DNA of 36,475 nucleotides from JBJHCA01 sp050485785 (GCA_050485785.1 JBJHCA010000030.1:1-36475); one strand, 5' to 3'. Numbered from the stretch's first letter, positions 1 through 8,062 are shown. A program made the numbers and translations. Notes: generated from the letters alone by a model not told the origin.

Positions 1-246
1 GGACCGGGGCAGCAATCTGTAACCATTCCTCAAAGCAAATTTCCGGAACGGGGGATCTATTTTATTAAACTTACGGAGTTTAACGGGAAGGAAATCCTAA
101 TGAGGGTCATGTCAATTGGTTTCAGCTTGTTGTTTTGCGATAACAGACGCCGGATATGGGCTATTCAGGCAAGCAATGTAGTGAGTTATCTTTTTCTTCT
201 TCCAACTGACTTCTTTTTGATTGGTGTTTTTGGTTTTCTCCTGTGA
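1..246 (+). CDS. C-terminal end of a probable T9SS-exported protein (5' truncated by window edge)
   Basis: Frame 1 is open from the first base to a TGA at 244-246. Residues 7-30 read as the end of a type IX secretion sorting domain: SVTIP, then a glycine and the sequence GIYFIKLTEFNGKEILMRV, which matches the usual ending (G-x-Y-x-hydrophobic-K, then K-x-hydrophobic-x-hydrophobic). Such domains normally stop a few residues later. Here about 45 more residues follow that are hydrophobic and unlike the family, and the last 61 bases overlap the helicase gene on the other strand. Either the true stop has been lost by mutation or frameshift, or the run-on is real. Frame 3 would end early at a TAA at 150-152. 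The assignment rests on the short tail only. Confidence 0.45.
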   Translation, partial: GPGQQSVTIPQSKFPERGIYFIKLTEFNGKEILMRVMSIGFSLLFCDNRRRIWAIQASNVVSYLFLLPTDFFLIGVFGFLL

Positions 247-1466
247 AATGCACCTTGATAGGTGGGGTCGGTTTTCTGCTTTCTGAAATCTATTTCGCGA
301 AGGATGGATTGTTGCTCTTTGAATGGAGTTGGGACTATTACTATGTCCGGTGGCAATGTTAATTCCCGTATTGGAGTTCCGGTAAGTTTTTCAATTTGAC
401 GCAAATGATATAATTCCGCTTCATTGACCAAAGTAAAAGCTTTTCCTCTTCGCTGTGCACGGCCCGTGCGACCCACGCGGTGAACATATTCTGCATGGTC
501 GTGCGGCACATCAAAATTGATGACGTAATCCACTTCGGCCACATCCAGTCCTCTGGCTGCAATGTCAGTGGCTACAAGTAGCCGTAATTCGCCATCACGG
601 AAATGCTGAAGCGTGTTGAGTCGGGTATTTTGTTCTTTGTTGGCGTGGATAACTCCGGAAGAAAAAGTAGTTTGCTGCTCCAGATACCGGTGAATCAAGC
701 CAACAGATTTCCGGCTTCGGGAAAAAATAATCACTCTTTCATCGGATTCGAGCCGATCAATGATATGTTTCAGCATTTTGAGCTTGGTCTGCTGATTGGG
801 AACACGGTAGAAAAACTGTTCGATGGTATCTACTGTAGTAGCTTGTGGAGTGACTTCGATGCGAACAGGAAAGTCCATGAATTCAGTGCACAACTTTTCT
901 ACTTTTTGAGGAAATGTTGCTGAAAACAGCAAGACCTGCTTTTTCATGGGTAACACGTCGAGAATAAGGCGCAACTGGGGAAGGAAACCCATGTCCATCA
1001 TTCTGTCGGATTCATCGATTACAATGAACTTGAGCACATTGGCCTTGAATGCTGCACTGTGATATAAATCGAGAAATCTTCCGGGTGTTGCAATCAGTAC
1101 CTGAGCTCCGGAGTTCAATTCTTCCAGTTGTTTCTTTTTACCGACACCGCCAAAAAGTGCGGCAGACTTTAGGGGTGTAAAAGCAGCCCATTGTTCAAAA
1201 TGCTCTTTTACCTGTACCACCAGTTCTTTAGTGGGTACCAGTATCAGCGCAACAGGAGAATTAGCTGTTTGTTTCACCAGCTTCATGATGAGGGGAATCA
1301 GGTATGCAGCGGTTTTTCCGGTGCCTGTTTGTGCAATTCCGATAATGTGTTGCCCTGCAATTGCCGGGGGAATTGCTCTGACCTGTATTTCCGTAGGCCG
1401 GGTAAAAGAAAGTTTTTTAATTGCCTGATAAATTACCGGACTCAGGTTCAATGATTCAAAATCCAT
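186..1466 (-). CDS. rhlE: DEAD-box RNA helicase, RhlE type
   Basis: This is an ATP-dependent RNA helicase of 426 residues, probably acting in the cytoplasm on ribosome assembly or RNA turnover. The helicase motifs are in order: Q motif around residues 20-30, Walker A AQTGTGKT (45-52), Ia PTKEL (79-82), TPGR (127-130), motif II DESD (151-154), SAT (182-184), VATDIAARGLDV (298-309) and HRVGRTGR (329-336). Motif II is DESD rather than the standard DEAD, so alanine is replaced by serine while the catalytic D and E are kept. The C-terminus is short and very basic, as in RhlE proteins that bind RNA through a basic tail. The ATG at 1466 faces the divergent acyltransferase start at 1502. Family membership is secure; the exact RNA target is unknown. 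Confidence 0.95.
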   Translation of the reverse strand: MDFESLNLSPVIYQAIKKLSFTRPTEIQVRAIPPAIAGQHIIGIAQTGTGKTAAYLIPLIMKLVKQTANSPVALILVPTKELVVQVKEHFEQWAAFTPLKSAALFGGVGKKKQLEELNSGAQVLIATPGRFLDLYHSAAFKANVLKFIVIDESDRMMDMGFLPQLRLILDVLPMKKQVLLFSATFPQKVEKLCTEFMDFPVRIEVTPQATTVDTIEQFFYRVPNQQTKLKMLKHIIDRLESDERVIIFSRSRKSVGLIHRYLEQQTTFSSGVIHANKEQNTRLNTLQHFRDGELRLLVATDIAARGLDVAEVDYVINFDVPHDHAEYVHRVGRTGRAQRRGKAFTLVNEAELYHLRQIEKLTGTPIRELTLPPDIVIVPTPFKEQQSILREIDFRKQKTDPTYQGAFHRRKPKTPIKKKSVGRRKR

Positions 1467-1479
1467 TGTAGTATCTTTA

Positions 1480-1493
1480 GGTCAGTGGTCAGT
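1480..1493. repeat. Tandem 7-base repeat (GGTCAGT)x2 between divergent genes
   Basis: Two perfect adjacent copies of GGTCAGT lie in the 35-base space between the divergent starts of rhlE (1466) and the acyltransferase (1502). The position would suit an operator, but nothing ties it to a known regulator and it may be chance. Confidence 0.3.
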
Positions 1494-1501
1494 ATAAAGG
1501 T

Positions 1502-2050
1502 ATGCTAAAGTTTTTAAGCCGGCTTTTACTAAAGTTATGGGGTTGGAAGGTAATCGGTAATCCTCCCCCTGACAAAAAGTATTTAATCATAGTAGCTCCC
1601 CATACGAGCAACTGGGATTTTGTAATTGCCGTGATTGCAAGGAAGGCCATTGATATCGAAATGCATTACATGGGAAAATCTCCCTTGTTTAAACCACCCC
1701 ATGGTTTTATTTTTCGGTGGTTGGGTGGCTTTCCTGTTGACCGCAGTAAGCCTAATGGGTTGGTAAATAGTGCAGTTGAGCTTTTCAGGAATAGAGAGCA
1801 TTTTATATTGACTTTATCACCTGAAGGCACCCGAAAAAAAGTAGATCGATGGAAAACCGGGTTTTGGCATATTGCCAATCAGGCCGGGATACCTATATGT
1901 ATGGTAGGCCTGGATTACGGGAAAAAGCAAGTCGTATATTTAGGTATGTTTAATACTACGGGAAACATTGAAAATGACATGCCGAAGATCAAGGCAAGGT
2001 TTAAGGAAATACGAGGAAAACACCCCGAGCTTGGTGCAATCCCCGTTTAA
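1502..2050 (+). CDS. PlsC-like acyltransferase (lysophospholipid acyltransferase family)
   Basis: This 182-residue protein belongs to the glycerolipid acyltransferase superfamily, which moves acyl chains onto lysophosphatidate or similar membrane lipids. The catalytic HX4D motif is HTSNWD (His34, Asp39), the second block is GGFPVDRS (75-82), and the substrate-binding EGTR motif is at 108-111 within LSPEGTRKK. It is shorter than classic PlsC (about 240 residues) and lacks a clear N-terminal membrane anchor, although residues 3-12 are hydrophobic. This matches the compact 1-acylglycerol-3-phosphate acyltransferase-like proteins seen in many bacteria. The acceptor could be a lysophospholipid, an ornithine lipid or another amphiphile; sequence alone does not decide. 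It is divergent from rhlE and stands alone. Confidence 0.85.
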   Translation: MLKFLSRLLLKLWGWKVIGNPPPDKKYLIIVAPHTSNWDFVIAVIARKAIDIEMHYMGKSPLFKPPHGFIFRWLGGFPVDRSKPNGLVNSAVELFRNREHFILTLSPEGTRKKVDRWKTGFWHIANQAGIPICMVGLDYGKKQVVYLGMFNTTGNIENDMPKIKARFKEIRGKHPELGAIPV

Positions 2051-2052
2051 TT

Positions 2053-2061
2053 TTATCCACA
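2053..2061 (+). promoter_or_regulatory. DnaA box, exact consensus TTATCCACA
   Basis: An exact match to the classical DnaA-binding nonamer lies just after the acyltransferase stop codon. It is on the same strand as the second box 133 bases downstream. Function is inferred from the match and from the neighbouring dnaB. Confidence 0.55.
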
Positions 2062-2185
2062 TTGAACATAATATTTTCCAACCTGAACAAATTGCAGAAA
2101 AGCAAAGGCTTATGACCTTTGAGTACTTAAGGGGCTTATTTTATGGGAAATGGCCAAATGAACTGATTTTCATACAAACAAAAAG

Positions 2186-2194
2186 TTATCCACA
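2186..2194 (+). promoter_or_regulatory. DnaA box, exact consensus TTATCCACA
   Basis: This is the second exact DnaA nonamer, about 80 bases upstream of the predicted dnaB -7 box. It is flanked by A-rich sequence, as often seen around functional DnaA sites. Confidence 0.55.
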
Positions 2195-2271
2195 AAAAAT
2201 AAACAGGATTTCAGCTGCTTTTAAACATGGTTGAAGTCTGTAAAAAAAAGTTTTATGATTTTTATTCGATA

Positions 2272-2279
2272 ACTTTGTG
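2272..2279 (+). promoter_or_regulatory. Predicted -7 promoter box (TAACTTTG) for dnaB
   Basis: An exact match to the Bacteroidota -7 consensus TAnnTTTG. No convincing -33 TTTG sits at the usual spacing. It would start transcription near 2284 and leave a leader of about 130 bases before the dnaB ATG. Confidence 0.5.
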
Positions 2280-2413
2280 AGCAAGTAAATTGTCGCCGTG
2301 AATTCTGCCGGTGACACGATGAATCCTTAAGTGTGGAGATGTGATAGCGAAAATTCCTGTACCCGGGGCAGGGATGAGTAGGTATTGAATAAAACGCCGG
2401 AGTTGAAAGAGAC

Positions 2414-3937
2414 ATGGAACAAAAGACAACATTAAGGGTAAAACGCGACAGAACCCCCGGCAGGTATGCAGATGCAGGCATTGCGGGACCGGGAAGACTG
2501 CAGCCGCAGGCGGTACCGCTTGAAGAGGCAGTATTAGGTGCTCTGATGCTCGACAGGGAAGCACTTCCTACCATACTGGACATCCTGACCCCGGACGCAT
2601 TTTATACAGATGGTCACCAGTGCATATACAAGGCTGTACTTGACTTGTTTGAGAAAAGCAAGCCCATTGACCTGCTGACAGTTACGGAAGAACTGCGCAA
2701 AAGAGGTGAGCTTGATCGTGCCGGTGGAGCTTTTTATCTTGTTGAACTCACCAACAAAGTCACTTCTTCGGCCAATATTGAATACCATGCGCGTATAATT
2801 GCTCAAAAACACATCCAGCGGGAGTTGATCAGGGTATCGAATCAGATCATTCGCGATGCCTTTGAAGATACTACCGACGTGTTTGATCTGCTGGATTCTG
2901 CTGAACAAAATTTGTTTGGCATTGCAGAAAAGAATCTGGGCAGAAGTACTGAGCGAATTAGTACCCTGATGGCCAAAGTGATGAAGCAAATGGAAGAAGC
3001 TTCAACCAGGAAAGATGGCCTTACCGGTATACCTACCGGATTTGTTGAACTTGACCGGCTGACATCGGGATTTCAGCCCAGTGACTTGATTATTGTAGCA
3101 GCCAGGCCGGGTATGGGTAAAACCAGCTTTACCCTGGCACTCGCACGAAATGCTGCGGTTGACTTTGGTAAGCCCGTGGCCATTTTTTCATTGGAAATGT
3201 CCAATGTTCAGTTAGTACAGCGGTTGATTTCACTGGAAGCCGAAATTGAACTCAAGCGTCTGCGGGATGGGCAAATGCATGAGTATGAATGGCAGCAATT
3301 GCATAAGGCCATGGAGCGTCTGGGAGATGTGCCGATATTTATCGATGACACTCCCGGGATCAATGTTTTCGAGTTGAGGGCCAAATGCCGCAGACTAAAA
3401 ATGCAGCACGACATTCAGATGGTGATTGTGGACTATCTTCAATTGATGACGAGCGGACAGGATGGCTCTAAAGGTAACCGCGAACAGGAGATCAGTACTA
3501 TTTCGAGAGCATTGAAAAACCTGGCTAAGGACCTTGGAGTGCCGGTGATTGCCTTGTCACAGCTAAGCCGTGCAGTAGAGGTAAGAGGCGGAACCAAGCG
3601 TCCACAGCTTTCAGATCTTAGGGAGTCAGGTGCAATTGAGCAGGATGCTGACATTGTATCCTTCATTTACCGTCCTGAATACTACAATATTCTGGCAGAT
3701 GATGAAGGTAATTCCAATGAAGGCCTGGCAGAATTAATCGTAGCCAAACACCGAAACGGAGCTACTGATACTGTCAACCTCAAGTTTGTGAGCAGTTTTG
3801 CTAAATTCACTAACTTCGATGAGCATTTTACGGCCGGATCATCTTCACCCCCTAAGAAGGGAGGTGACTTTACAACCGATCACGATGATATGTGGACCAT
3901 GGGCAGCAGTCTGAATGCCGAAGACGATCCTTTTTAA
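2414..3937 (+). CDS. dnaB: Replicative DNA helicase DnaB
   Basis: DnaB is the hexameric 5'-3' helicase that unwinds DNA at the replication fork and recruits primase. This copy has 507 residues. The N-terminal domain begins near residue 33 (PQAVPLEEAVLGALM) and the linker runs to about 200. The RecA-like motor carries Walker A ARPGMGKT (230-237), SLEMS (259-263), Walker B MVIVDYLQLM (336-345), the SQLSR block and the arginine-containing DLRESGAIEQDAD segment. The last five residues, EDDPF, form an acidic tail. The reading frame is uninterrupted, with no intein in the P-loop or DLRESG positions where DnaB inteins often sit. The ATG at 2414 follows a purine-rich GAAAGAG. Two DnaA boxes lie upstream. 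Confidence 0.98.
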   Translation: MEQKTTLRVKRDRTPGRYADAGIAGPGRLQPQAVPLEEAVLGALMLDREALPTILDILTPDAFYTDGHQCIYKAVLDLFEKSKPIDLLTVTEELRKRGELDRAGGAFYLVELTNKVTSSANIEYHARIIAQKHIQRELIRVSNQIIRDAFEDTTDVFDLLDSAEQNLFGIAEKNLGRSTERISTLMAKVMKQMEEASTRKDGLTGIPTGFVELDRLTSGFQPSDLIIVAARPGMGKTSFTLALARNAAVDFGKPVAIFSLEMSNVQLVQRLISLEAEIELKRLRDGQMHEYEWQQLHKAMERLGDVPIFIDDTPGINVFELRAKCRRLKMQHDIQMVIVDYLQLMTSGQDGSKGNREQEISTISRALKNLAKDLGVPVIALSQLSRAVEVRGGTKRPQLSDLRESGAIEQDADIVSFIYRPEYYNILADDEGNSNEGLAELIVAKHRNGATDTVNLKFVSSFAKFTNFDEHFTAGSSSPPKKGGDFTTDHDDMWTMGSSLNAEDDPF

Positions 3938-3973
3938 CAAACAATGAGTGAAGCACTATCAGATCGTTACTGC

Positions 3974-5905
3974 CTAGTCTGCTCCGGCAATCAAAATCTT
4001 TTTGCTCATGTAATGTTTGCCCTGCTGCAGACGGATCAAATAAACACCGGCAGTCAATTTTGGTAATATTAGCTGAACCCTGTTGCCCTTGGGTAAAACG
4101 GGATTAAATGTATGCACCTCCCTGCCCTGAAGATCAAACATTCTCACCAACACTTCCGCATTGTTGCTGAAAGCCCCGTAAATACTTAAATCACTTGTGC
4201 TGACGGGGTTGGGGAATATCCATCCGGGAATAACAGTATCTGTAGAGTCAGTCTGGTCTGGCAGGCAGGTATACAAATATTTAAAGCCAAAATGGTGGTT
4301 CATTTGCATCCGCACTGCTGCATTTCTTTTTGTGGCGAACTCTCTGAATACATCGAGGTGCTTGCGCCAGGAATTCATACTTGACGGATAAGACCATCGT
4401 GCAATGTGTCGCTCCATTTCAGGCTCATACAACACATGCAAGTCATCAATGGCCTGAAGTAGATTGTCCTCACAAAAAGTGGTGTTTAAATGCAAGGCCA
4501 TGCGATGCAAAAAATTATTGCGAAAAGTTCTGTTCTGCATCAGATTTCTGAACATCATTGTTGACCATGCCGGATTGGGCCAGTCGGGGCCATTGGGTTC
4601 GAGGGCATGCATAAAGCCGTCAAATTCATGATCCCTGAATCCGCCGTCATTGTCAAAAAAAATCCAGCGAAACTTGCCCCCGGTAATTTTAGGTCGCCAG
4701 ATCCTGATATTGGTTGAGCCCCAGTCATAAACCCCAAAAAAGATCTTATAAACATAATGGTCGATCAGATTGTCGATATCCACCATTTCGCAAAACTCAT
4801 CAAAAACAGCGGGAATACTCATGTCGTGATTACTGATGTTATCCCACATGGCATTAAAGGCATTCCAGTCCCCTTCTTCCAGTTCAAAGCCGTTGTCAAA
4901 CTTAATCAAATCAACACGCTCAGTATGGAGGCCGTGGAAATTGGCCAGGAAATATTTATCAATTCTTTCCCGAATGTTGTGTATGCCCCAGTATTCACCA
5001 TTGATATACACCACTGAGGGTCTGTACAGCTGGTATTCCATTCCTGAACCTGATGCTACGGCTGCCATCAAAACATCTCCCAGGTAACTCTTATTAAATT
5101 CCTGGCCTGCATTCCTGAGCAATAATCTCTTGAATTCCTGCCGGTGTTGGTTTTCAAAGATATCATGATCAAAAGTGCCTGTTCCGTAGCTGTTCTTGGC
5201 GTAAAGTCTGAGTGTTTTTACAGGAAACCTGCGGGTATATCCGCCATGTATCCTGATGTCAATCAACTGCTCCAGTACCAAATCATTGTCAGATTCAAAA
5301 AACAACATATATGCAGGCCTTTCCCACTCACTTCCACTGCCATAATAGTTGCCGTGGTCTTCGCTTTGGTGATTGATGTCATGCTGAAGGCCGGGAACAT
5401 AGATCCCCGATTCATAATCAAACAAATGTATGCTGTCCGTAATTAAGGAAACTACCGGAAAGCGGCTGTTTTCCCTGGAAGCTTCGTCACCGATCATATA
5501 AAAACCGACGATTTCATCCCCCACCGGTACACCGTTTGCAAACAATTGAGCTCTGATGATATTGGCTTGTGGTGACTTTTTTTGAGGCTTTTTCCACACA
5601 TAAAACCGCTCACCTTGTAAAGGAGTAGTAGGTATCTCCGATAACAGTCCTATATGTTTAGGAGTGGAAGTCAGTACAATGGGGAACCGCCATTTAGTCC
5701 CGTTCAGCGTATCCGGCTTATCACCGTTCAAGGTATAGTAAATATCACCTTGGTTTTTCTCCTTGTGGATATCCAGGAGAATAGCAGAAGGGTACCATCC
5801 TGAAGTATGTGAAAACCTGATGGTCTGCTGTGCAGAAATTTCGTTAAGACTGATCCATATTAAGCAAACCCAAATGGCCTGCACTGACCAAAATCTCAAA
5901 ATCAT
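3974..5905 (-). CDS. Secreted CotH-kinase family protein with T9SS sorting domain
   Basis: This protein of 643 residues is exported. Residues 1-25 form a signal peptide ending SAQ. Residues about 28-130 resemble the chitobiase/hexosaminidase C-terminal-type beta-sandwich (DIYYTLNGDKPDT at 54-66). Residues about 145-480 match the CotH family: GGYTRRFPVKTLRLY (221-235), LLLRNAGQEF (261-270), YINGEYWGIHNIRER (300-314), YDWGSTN (393-399) and FFDND (416-420). CotH proteins are secreted protein kinases in spore formers, with the aspartates of the last two motifs acting in catalysis and metal binding. Residues about 565-643 form a type A T9SS sorting domain (PNPVS ... GVYLIRL ... KKILI). Its job in this organism is unknown. 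I use the ATG at 5905 because the longer frame opens with TTG. Confidence 0.88.
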   Translation of the reverse strand: MILRFWSVQAIWVCLIWISLNEISAQQTIRFSHTSGWYPSAILLDIHKEKNQGDIYYTLNGDKPDTLNGTKWRFPIVLTSTPKHIGLLSEIPTTPLQGERFYVWKKPQKKSPQANIIRAQLFANGVPVGDEIVGFYMIGDEASRENSRFPVVSLITDSIHLFDYESGIYVPGLQHDINHQSEDHGNYYGSGSEWERPAYMLFFESDNDLVLEQLIDIRIHGGYTRRFPVKTLRLYAKNSYGTGTFDHDIFENQHRQEFKRLLLRNAGQEFNKSYLGDVLMAAVASGSGMEYQLYRPSVVYINGEYWGIHNIRERIDKYFLANFHGLHTERVDLIKFDNGFELEEGDWNAFNAMWDNISNHDMSIPAVFDEFCEMVDIDNLIDHYVYKIFFGVYDWGSTNIRIWRPKITGGKFRWIFFDNDGGFRDHEFDGFMHALEPNGPDWPNPAWSTMMFRNLMQNRTFRNNFLHRMALHLNTTFCEDNLLQAIDDLHVLYEPEMERHIARWSYPSSMNSWRKHLDVFREFATKRNAAVRMQMNHHFGFKYLYTCLPDQTDSTDTVIPGWIFPNPVSTSDLSIYGAFSNNAEVLVRMFDLQGREVHTFNPVLPKGNRVQLILPKLTAGVYLIRLQQGKHYMSKKILIAGAD

Positions 5906-5929
5906 ATCCAAATCATTCTAAACCAGCCG

Positions 5930-5937
5930 CAAATATA
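5930..5937 (-). promoter_or_regulatory. Predicted -7 promoter box (TATATTTG) for the CotH gene
   Basis: Read on the minus strand this is an exact TAnnTTTG match 24 bases before the ATG at 5905, which gives a short leader. No -33 TTTG is evident at the usual spacing. Confidence 0.5.
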
Positions 5938-6197
5938 CTGATATTGCCTGTCATTCAGTGCAGGCTTGTCTTGCCGGTAAATGTAGAATGTTTTTCAGGA
6001 TACTCCCGGATGTCAGAATCAGTCCCTGTCAGCACCTTATTAAAGGTATACTGAAGAAGATAAGTTGTGACGCTTTTAAGGGTGGATGATTGTGTTGGCT
6101 ACTAATCTACACAGGAATGGCATGAGCATTTTTCAGTAAGCACTATCTTTAACCGAACGTCATCAGCAATAAATATTTTGTTCGAAAAAATCAACGA

Positions 6198-7376
6198 ATG
6201 ACAGATCAACCCGGACAATATGACATTGTTCTTCTTGGTGCTACCGGATTTGCAGGAAGACTTACAGCTATGTACATTGCTCAATTGATTCAGAAAGAAA
6301 ACTTTCGTTTTGCACTGTCAGGCAGAAATCTTCTCAAACTCAGGCAGCTCGCAGATCACATTCATGATTTATACGGAGTAAGATTGCCATGTATCCAGGC
6401 AGATACTGACCATCAAGCAAGTTTACAGGCATTGTGCAGAAGTACTTCAATACTAATGTCGGCAGTGGGACCTTATGTTTTACACGGTGAGGCGGTAATC
6501 AGTGCTTGTTTGGACGCGGGCACACATTATCTGGATATTACAGGCGAACCGGCCTTTGTGAAAAAAATGTGGCATCTGTATAGTGCCAGAGCTTTGGAAA
6601 AAGAGGTTACTATAGTTCATTGCTGTGGTTTTGACAGTGTGCCTGCAGATACAGGCGCATTCAGGCATTGCAACAGTATTGTTATGAAAGATTCGATTCA
6701 CATCAATGCATACGTGACCACTAATGCGACTTACTCTTCAGGTACTATTCGCAGTGCAATTCTGGCGCTAAGCCGTGAATTTGACCGGAATTACGGAAAG
6801 GAAAACCCTTCAGAAACTATCAGGCATCATAAAGGTCGTTCACGGCGGGTTCACTTTTGTACCGCGTTAAATCGGTGGGCTTTACCTATGCCGGTGATCG
6901 ATCCTGCCATTGTTAAAAGAACTGCACAGGGGATGGTTCAGGTATACGGTCAGAACTTCAGTTATTCACAGTACTTTACTTTTGGAAGTCTGTTTTCGCT
7001 GTTTCGGATTGTACTCATCGTTTCTGTTGCTTCATTGTTATTGAAATTCAGGCCCTTGAGGAACTTTATCATGTCCGGATTCAAGCCGGGTGAAGGTCCA
7101 TCTGATGAACGCAGGGCAAAAAGCCTGTTTACTCTGGATTTCTTTTCAACAGTTAATGGACAGATACACCACACCCGAGTAAATGGAGCTGACCCAGGCT
7201 ACGATGAAACCGCTAAAATGTTTGCAGAGTGTGCTATCTGTCAGCTTACGGCAGTGCGGAAGAAAAAATACCTACCCGGTTTCCAGACTCCGGTTTTAGC
7301 CTGGGAAAGCATGATTGAAAAGCGCCTGAGTAAAGCAGGTATAGTCTATCAGACTTTTCAAAAAGGTGAAGGTTAA
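6198..7376 (+). CDS. Saccharopine dehydrogenase-like NAD(P)-binding oxidoreductase
   Basis: A 392-residue Rossmann-fold protein of the saccharopine dehydrogenase-like (SCCPDH / trans-acting enoyl reductase) family. The nucleotide-binding loop is GATGFAG (14-20). Family landmarks follow: ALSGRN, SAVGPYVLHGE, ACLDAGTHYLDITGE and HCCGFDSVPAD. A hydrophobic segment around FRIVLIVSVASLLLKF (about residues 271-286) is the membrane-associated stretch found in many of these proteins. Homologues in mycobacteria reduce enoyl groups during complex lipid synthesis, and the eukaryotic relative associates with lipid droplets, so a lipid-related reduction is plausible. No true lysine-pathway gene is nearby, so lysine synthesis is unlikely. 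It is divergent from the CotH gene across a 292-base spacer and followed by 248 bases without a gene. Confidence 0.85.
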   Translation: MTDQPGQYDIVLLGATGFAGRLTAMYIAQLIQKENFRFALSGRNLLKLRQLADHIHDLYGVRLPCIQADTDHQASLQALCRSTSILMSAVGPYVLHGEAVISACLDAGTHYLDITGEPAFVKKMWHLYSARALEKEVTIVHCCGFDSVPADTGAFRHCNSIVMKDSIHINAYVTTNATYSSGTIRSAILALSREFDRNYGKENPSETIRHHKGRSRRVHFCTALNRWALPMPVIDPAIVKRTAQGMVQVYGQNFSYSQYFTFGSLFSLFRIVLIVSVASLLLKFRPLRNFIMSGFKPGEGPSDERRAKSLFTLDFFSTVNGQIHHTRVNGADPGYDETAKMFAECAICQLTAVRKKKYLPGFQTPVLAWESMIEKRLSKAGIVYQTFQKGEG

Positions 7377-7572
7377 TTTTATTGCCTCTACAGTCCAGAA
7401 TGTTAATCAGGTAGACGCATAGCCACGGCCTTAAATTAATGCTCAGAGTCTGGAAAGATAGTTTTTGAAATGTGGCCTGTTTGGGCTGAATCTGAGGTTA
7501 TTGGCATAATTCGGCTATTGGGTAAATTTTAACTTTTTTAACTGTCAGTCGACATTCTAAATAAAGAATCAC

Positions 7573-7580
7573 TAACTTTG
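7573..7580 (+). promoter_or_regulatory. Predicted -7 promoter box (TAACTTTG) for the lipoprotein gene
   Basis: An exact TAnnTTTG match 44 bases upstream of the ATG at 7625, with no clear -33 partner. It implies the lipoprotein gene is transcribed on its own. Confidence 0.5.
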
Positions 7581-7624
7581 CCGTGAACCTCAGATTATTA
7601 ACCTGAAATCCTAAACTACATCCT

Positions 7625-8062
7625 ATGAAAAATTTACTTCTACTAACCTTGTTTTTTCCAGTGCTGTTTATAGCCTGTGGCGATCAAAACAACGAAGAAG
7701 AGGCCCGTGAAAAGTTTGAAGAATCCCGTCAAAAGGCATTGGAAGCCATTGAAGCGAGCATTGCTGAAGTGGATGCCCGTCTGCAGGAGTTACAGCAGCG
7801 AATGAGTGAACTTGCCGATGAAGCAGCAGCCGCTGCAGAAGAAGAAGCTGAAGAGATTTCGGAAGAAATGGAAAGAGTACGTGCTGAGGCACGTGCCGAA
7901 GTTGAAAGAATGCAGGCTGAACTCAATCAACGACGTGCTGAACTTAATGCCCAACTCGAAGAAGTTAGAGCAGCTACCGTTGAAACCTGGGATGATCTCA
8001 AAAAATCTCTGGGAATAGAAGATGATCACGATCACGATCATGACCATGATCACGACCATTAA
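7625..8062 (+). CDS. Coiled-coil lipoprotein with Asp-His C-terminal tail
   Basis: This 145-residue protein has a lipoprotein signal (hydrophobic residues 4-15, lipobox FIAC, lipidated Cys18). Residues about 25-125 are almost entirely Glu, Ala, Arg and Leu with heptad spacing, so a single long alpha-helical coiled coil is expected. The last 12 residues are six Asp-His pairs, a pattern that commonly binds Zn, Ni, Co or Cu. I do not recognise a named family. In outline it resembles the Lpp- or OmpH-like helical lipoproteins that act as spacers or chaperones in the envelope, but this is shape similarity only. A single-gene transcript is likely: it has its own -7 box and a strong terminator right after the stop. 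Metal storage or sensing in the periplasm is an inference from the tail. Confidence 0.8.
   Translation: MKNLLLLTLFFPVLFIACGDQNNEEEAREKFEESRQKALEAIEASIAEVDARLQELQQRMSELADEAAAAAEEEAEEISEEMERVRAEARAEVERMQAELNQRRAELNAQLEEVRAATVETWDDLKKSLGIEDDHDHDHDHDHDH
8024..8059 (+). repeat. Six tandem Asp-His codon pairs
   Basis: Thirty-six bases encode (Asp-His)6. The codons vary between GAT/GAC and CAC/CAT, so the peptide is conserved more than the DNA. This suggests selection on the protein and makes slippage less likely than in a perfect repeat. Confidence 0.85.

Larger units (their letters stand above)
2051..2413. other. Intergenic region upstream of dnaB (DnaA boxes, promoter, long leader)
   Basis: I see no coding sequence in these 363 bases. 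The stretch is AT-rich in its first two thirds and carries two exact DnaA boxes (2053-2061 and 2186-2194), an A-rich run (2244-2251) and a Bacteroidota -7 box (2272-2279). The predicted dnaB leader of roughly 130 bases contains a possible hairpin, GTCGCCG near 2292 pairing with CGGTGAC with one G-T pair. Confidence 0.6.

Noticed and set aside
1968..2234. Open frame of 88 codons after the acyltransferase gene
   Set aside because: It overlaps the acyltransferase in another frame and then spans AT-rich DNA with a DnaA box; its composition is not protein-like.
8024..8059. Short tandem repeat that might suggest a phase-variable or CRISPR-like element
   Set aside because: It is an in-frame Asp-His codon repeat inside a lipoprotein gene with mixed codons; there are no spacers and no frameshift potential from the 6-base unit.
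7790..8059. Antisense frame across the lipoprotein gene rich in Val, Ile and Phe
   Set aside because: It is the mirror of the Glu/Asp/His-rich coding strand and has no start signal or family similarity.
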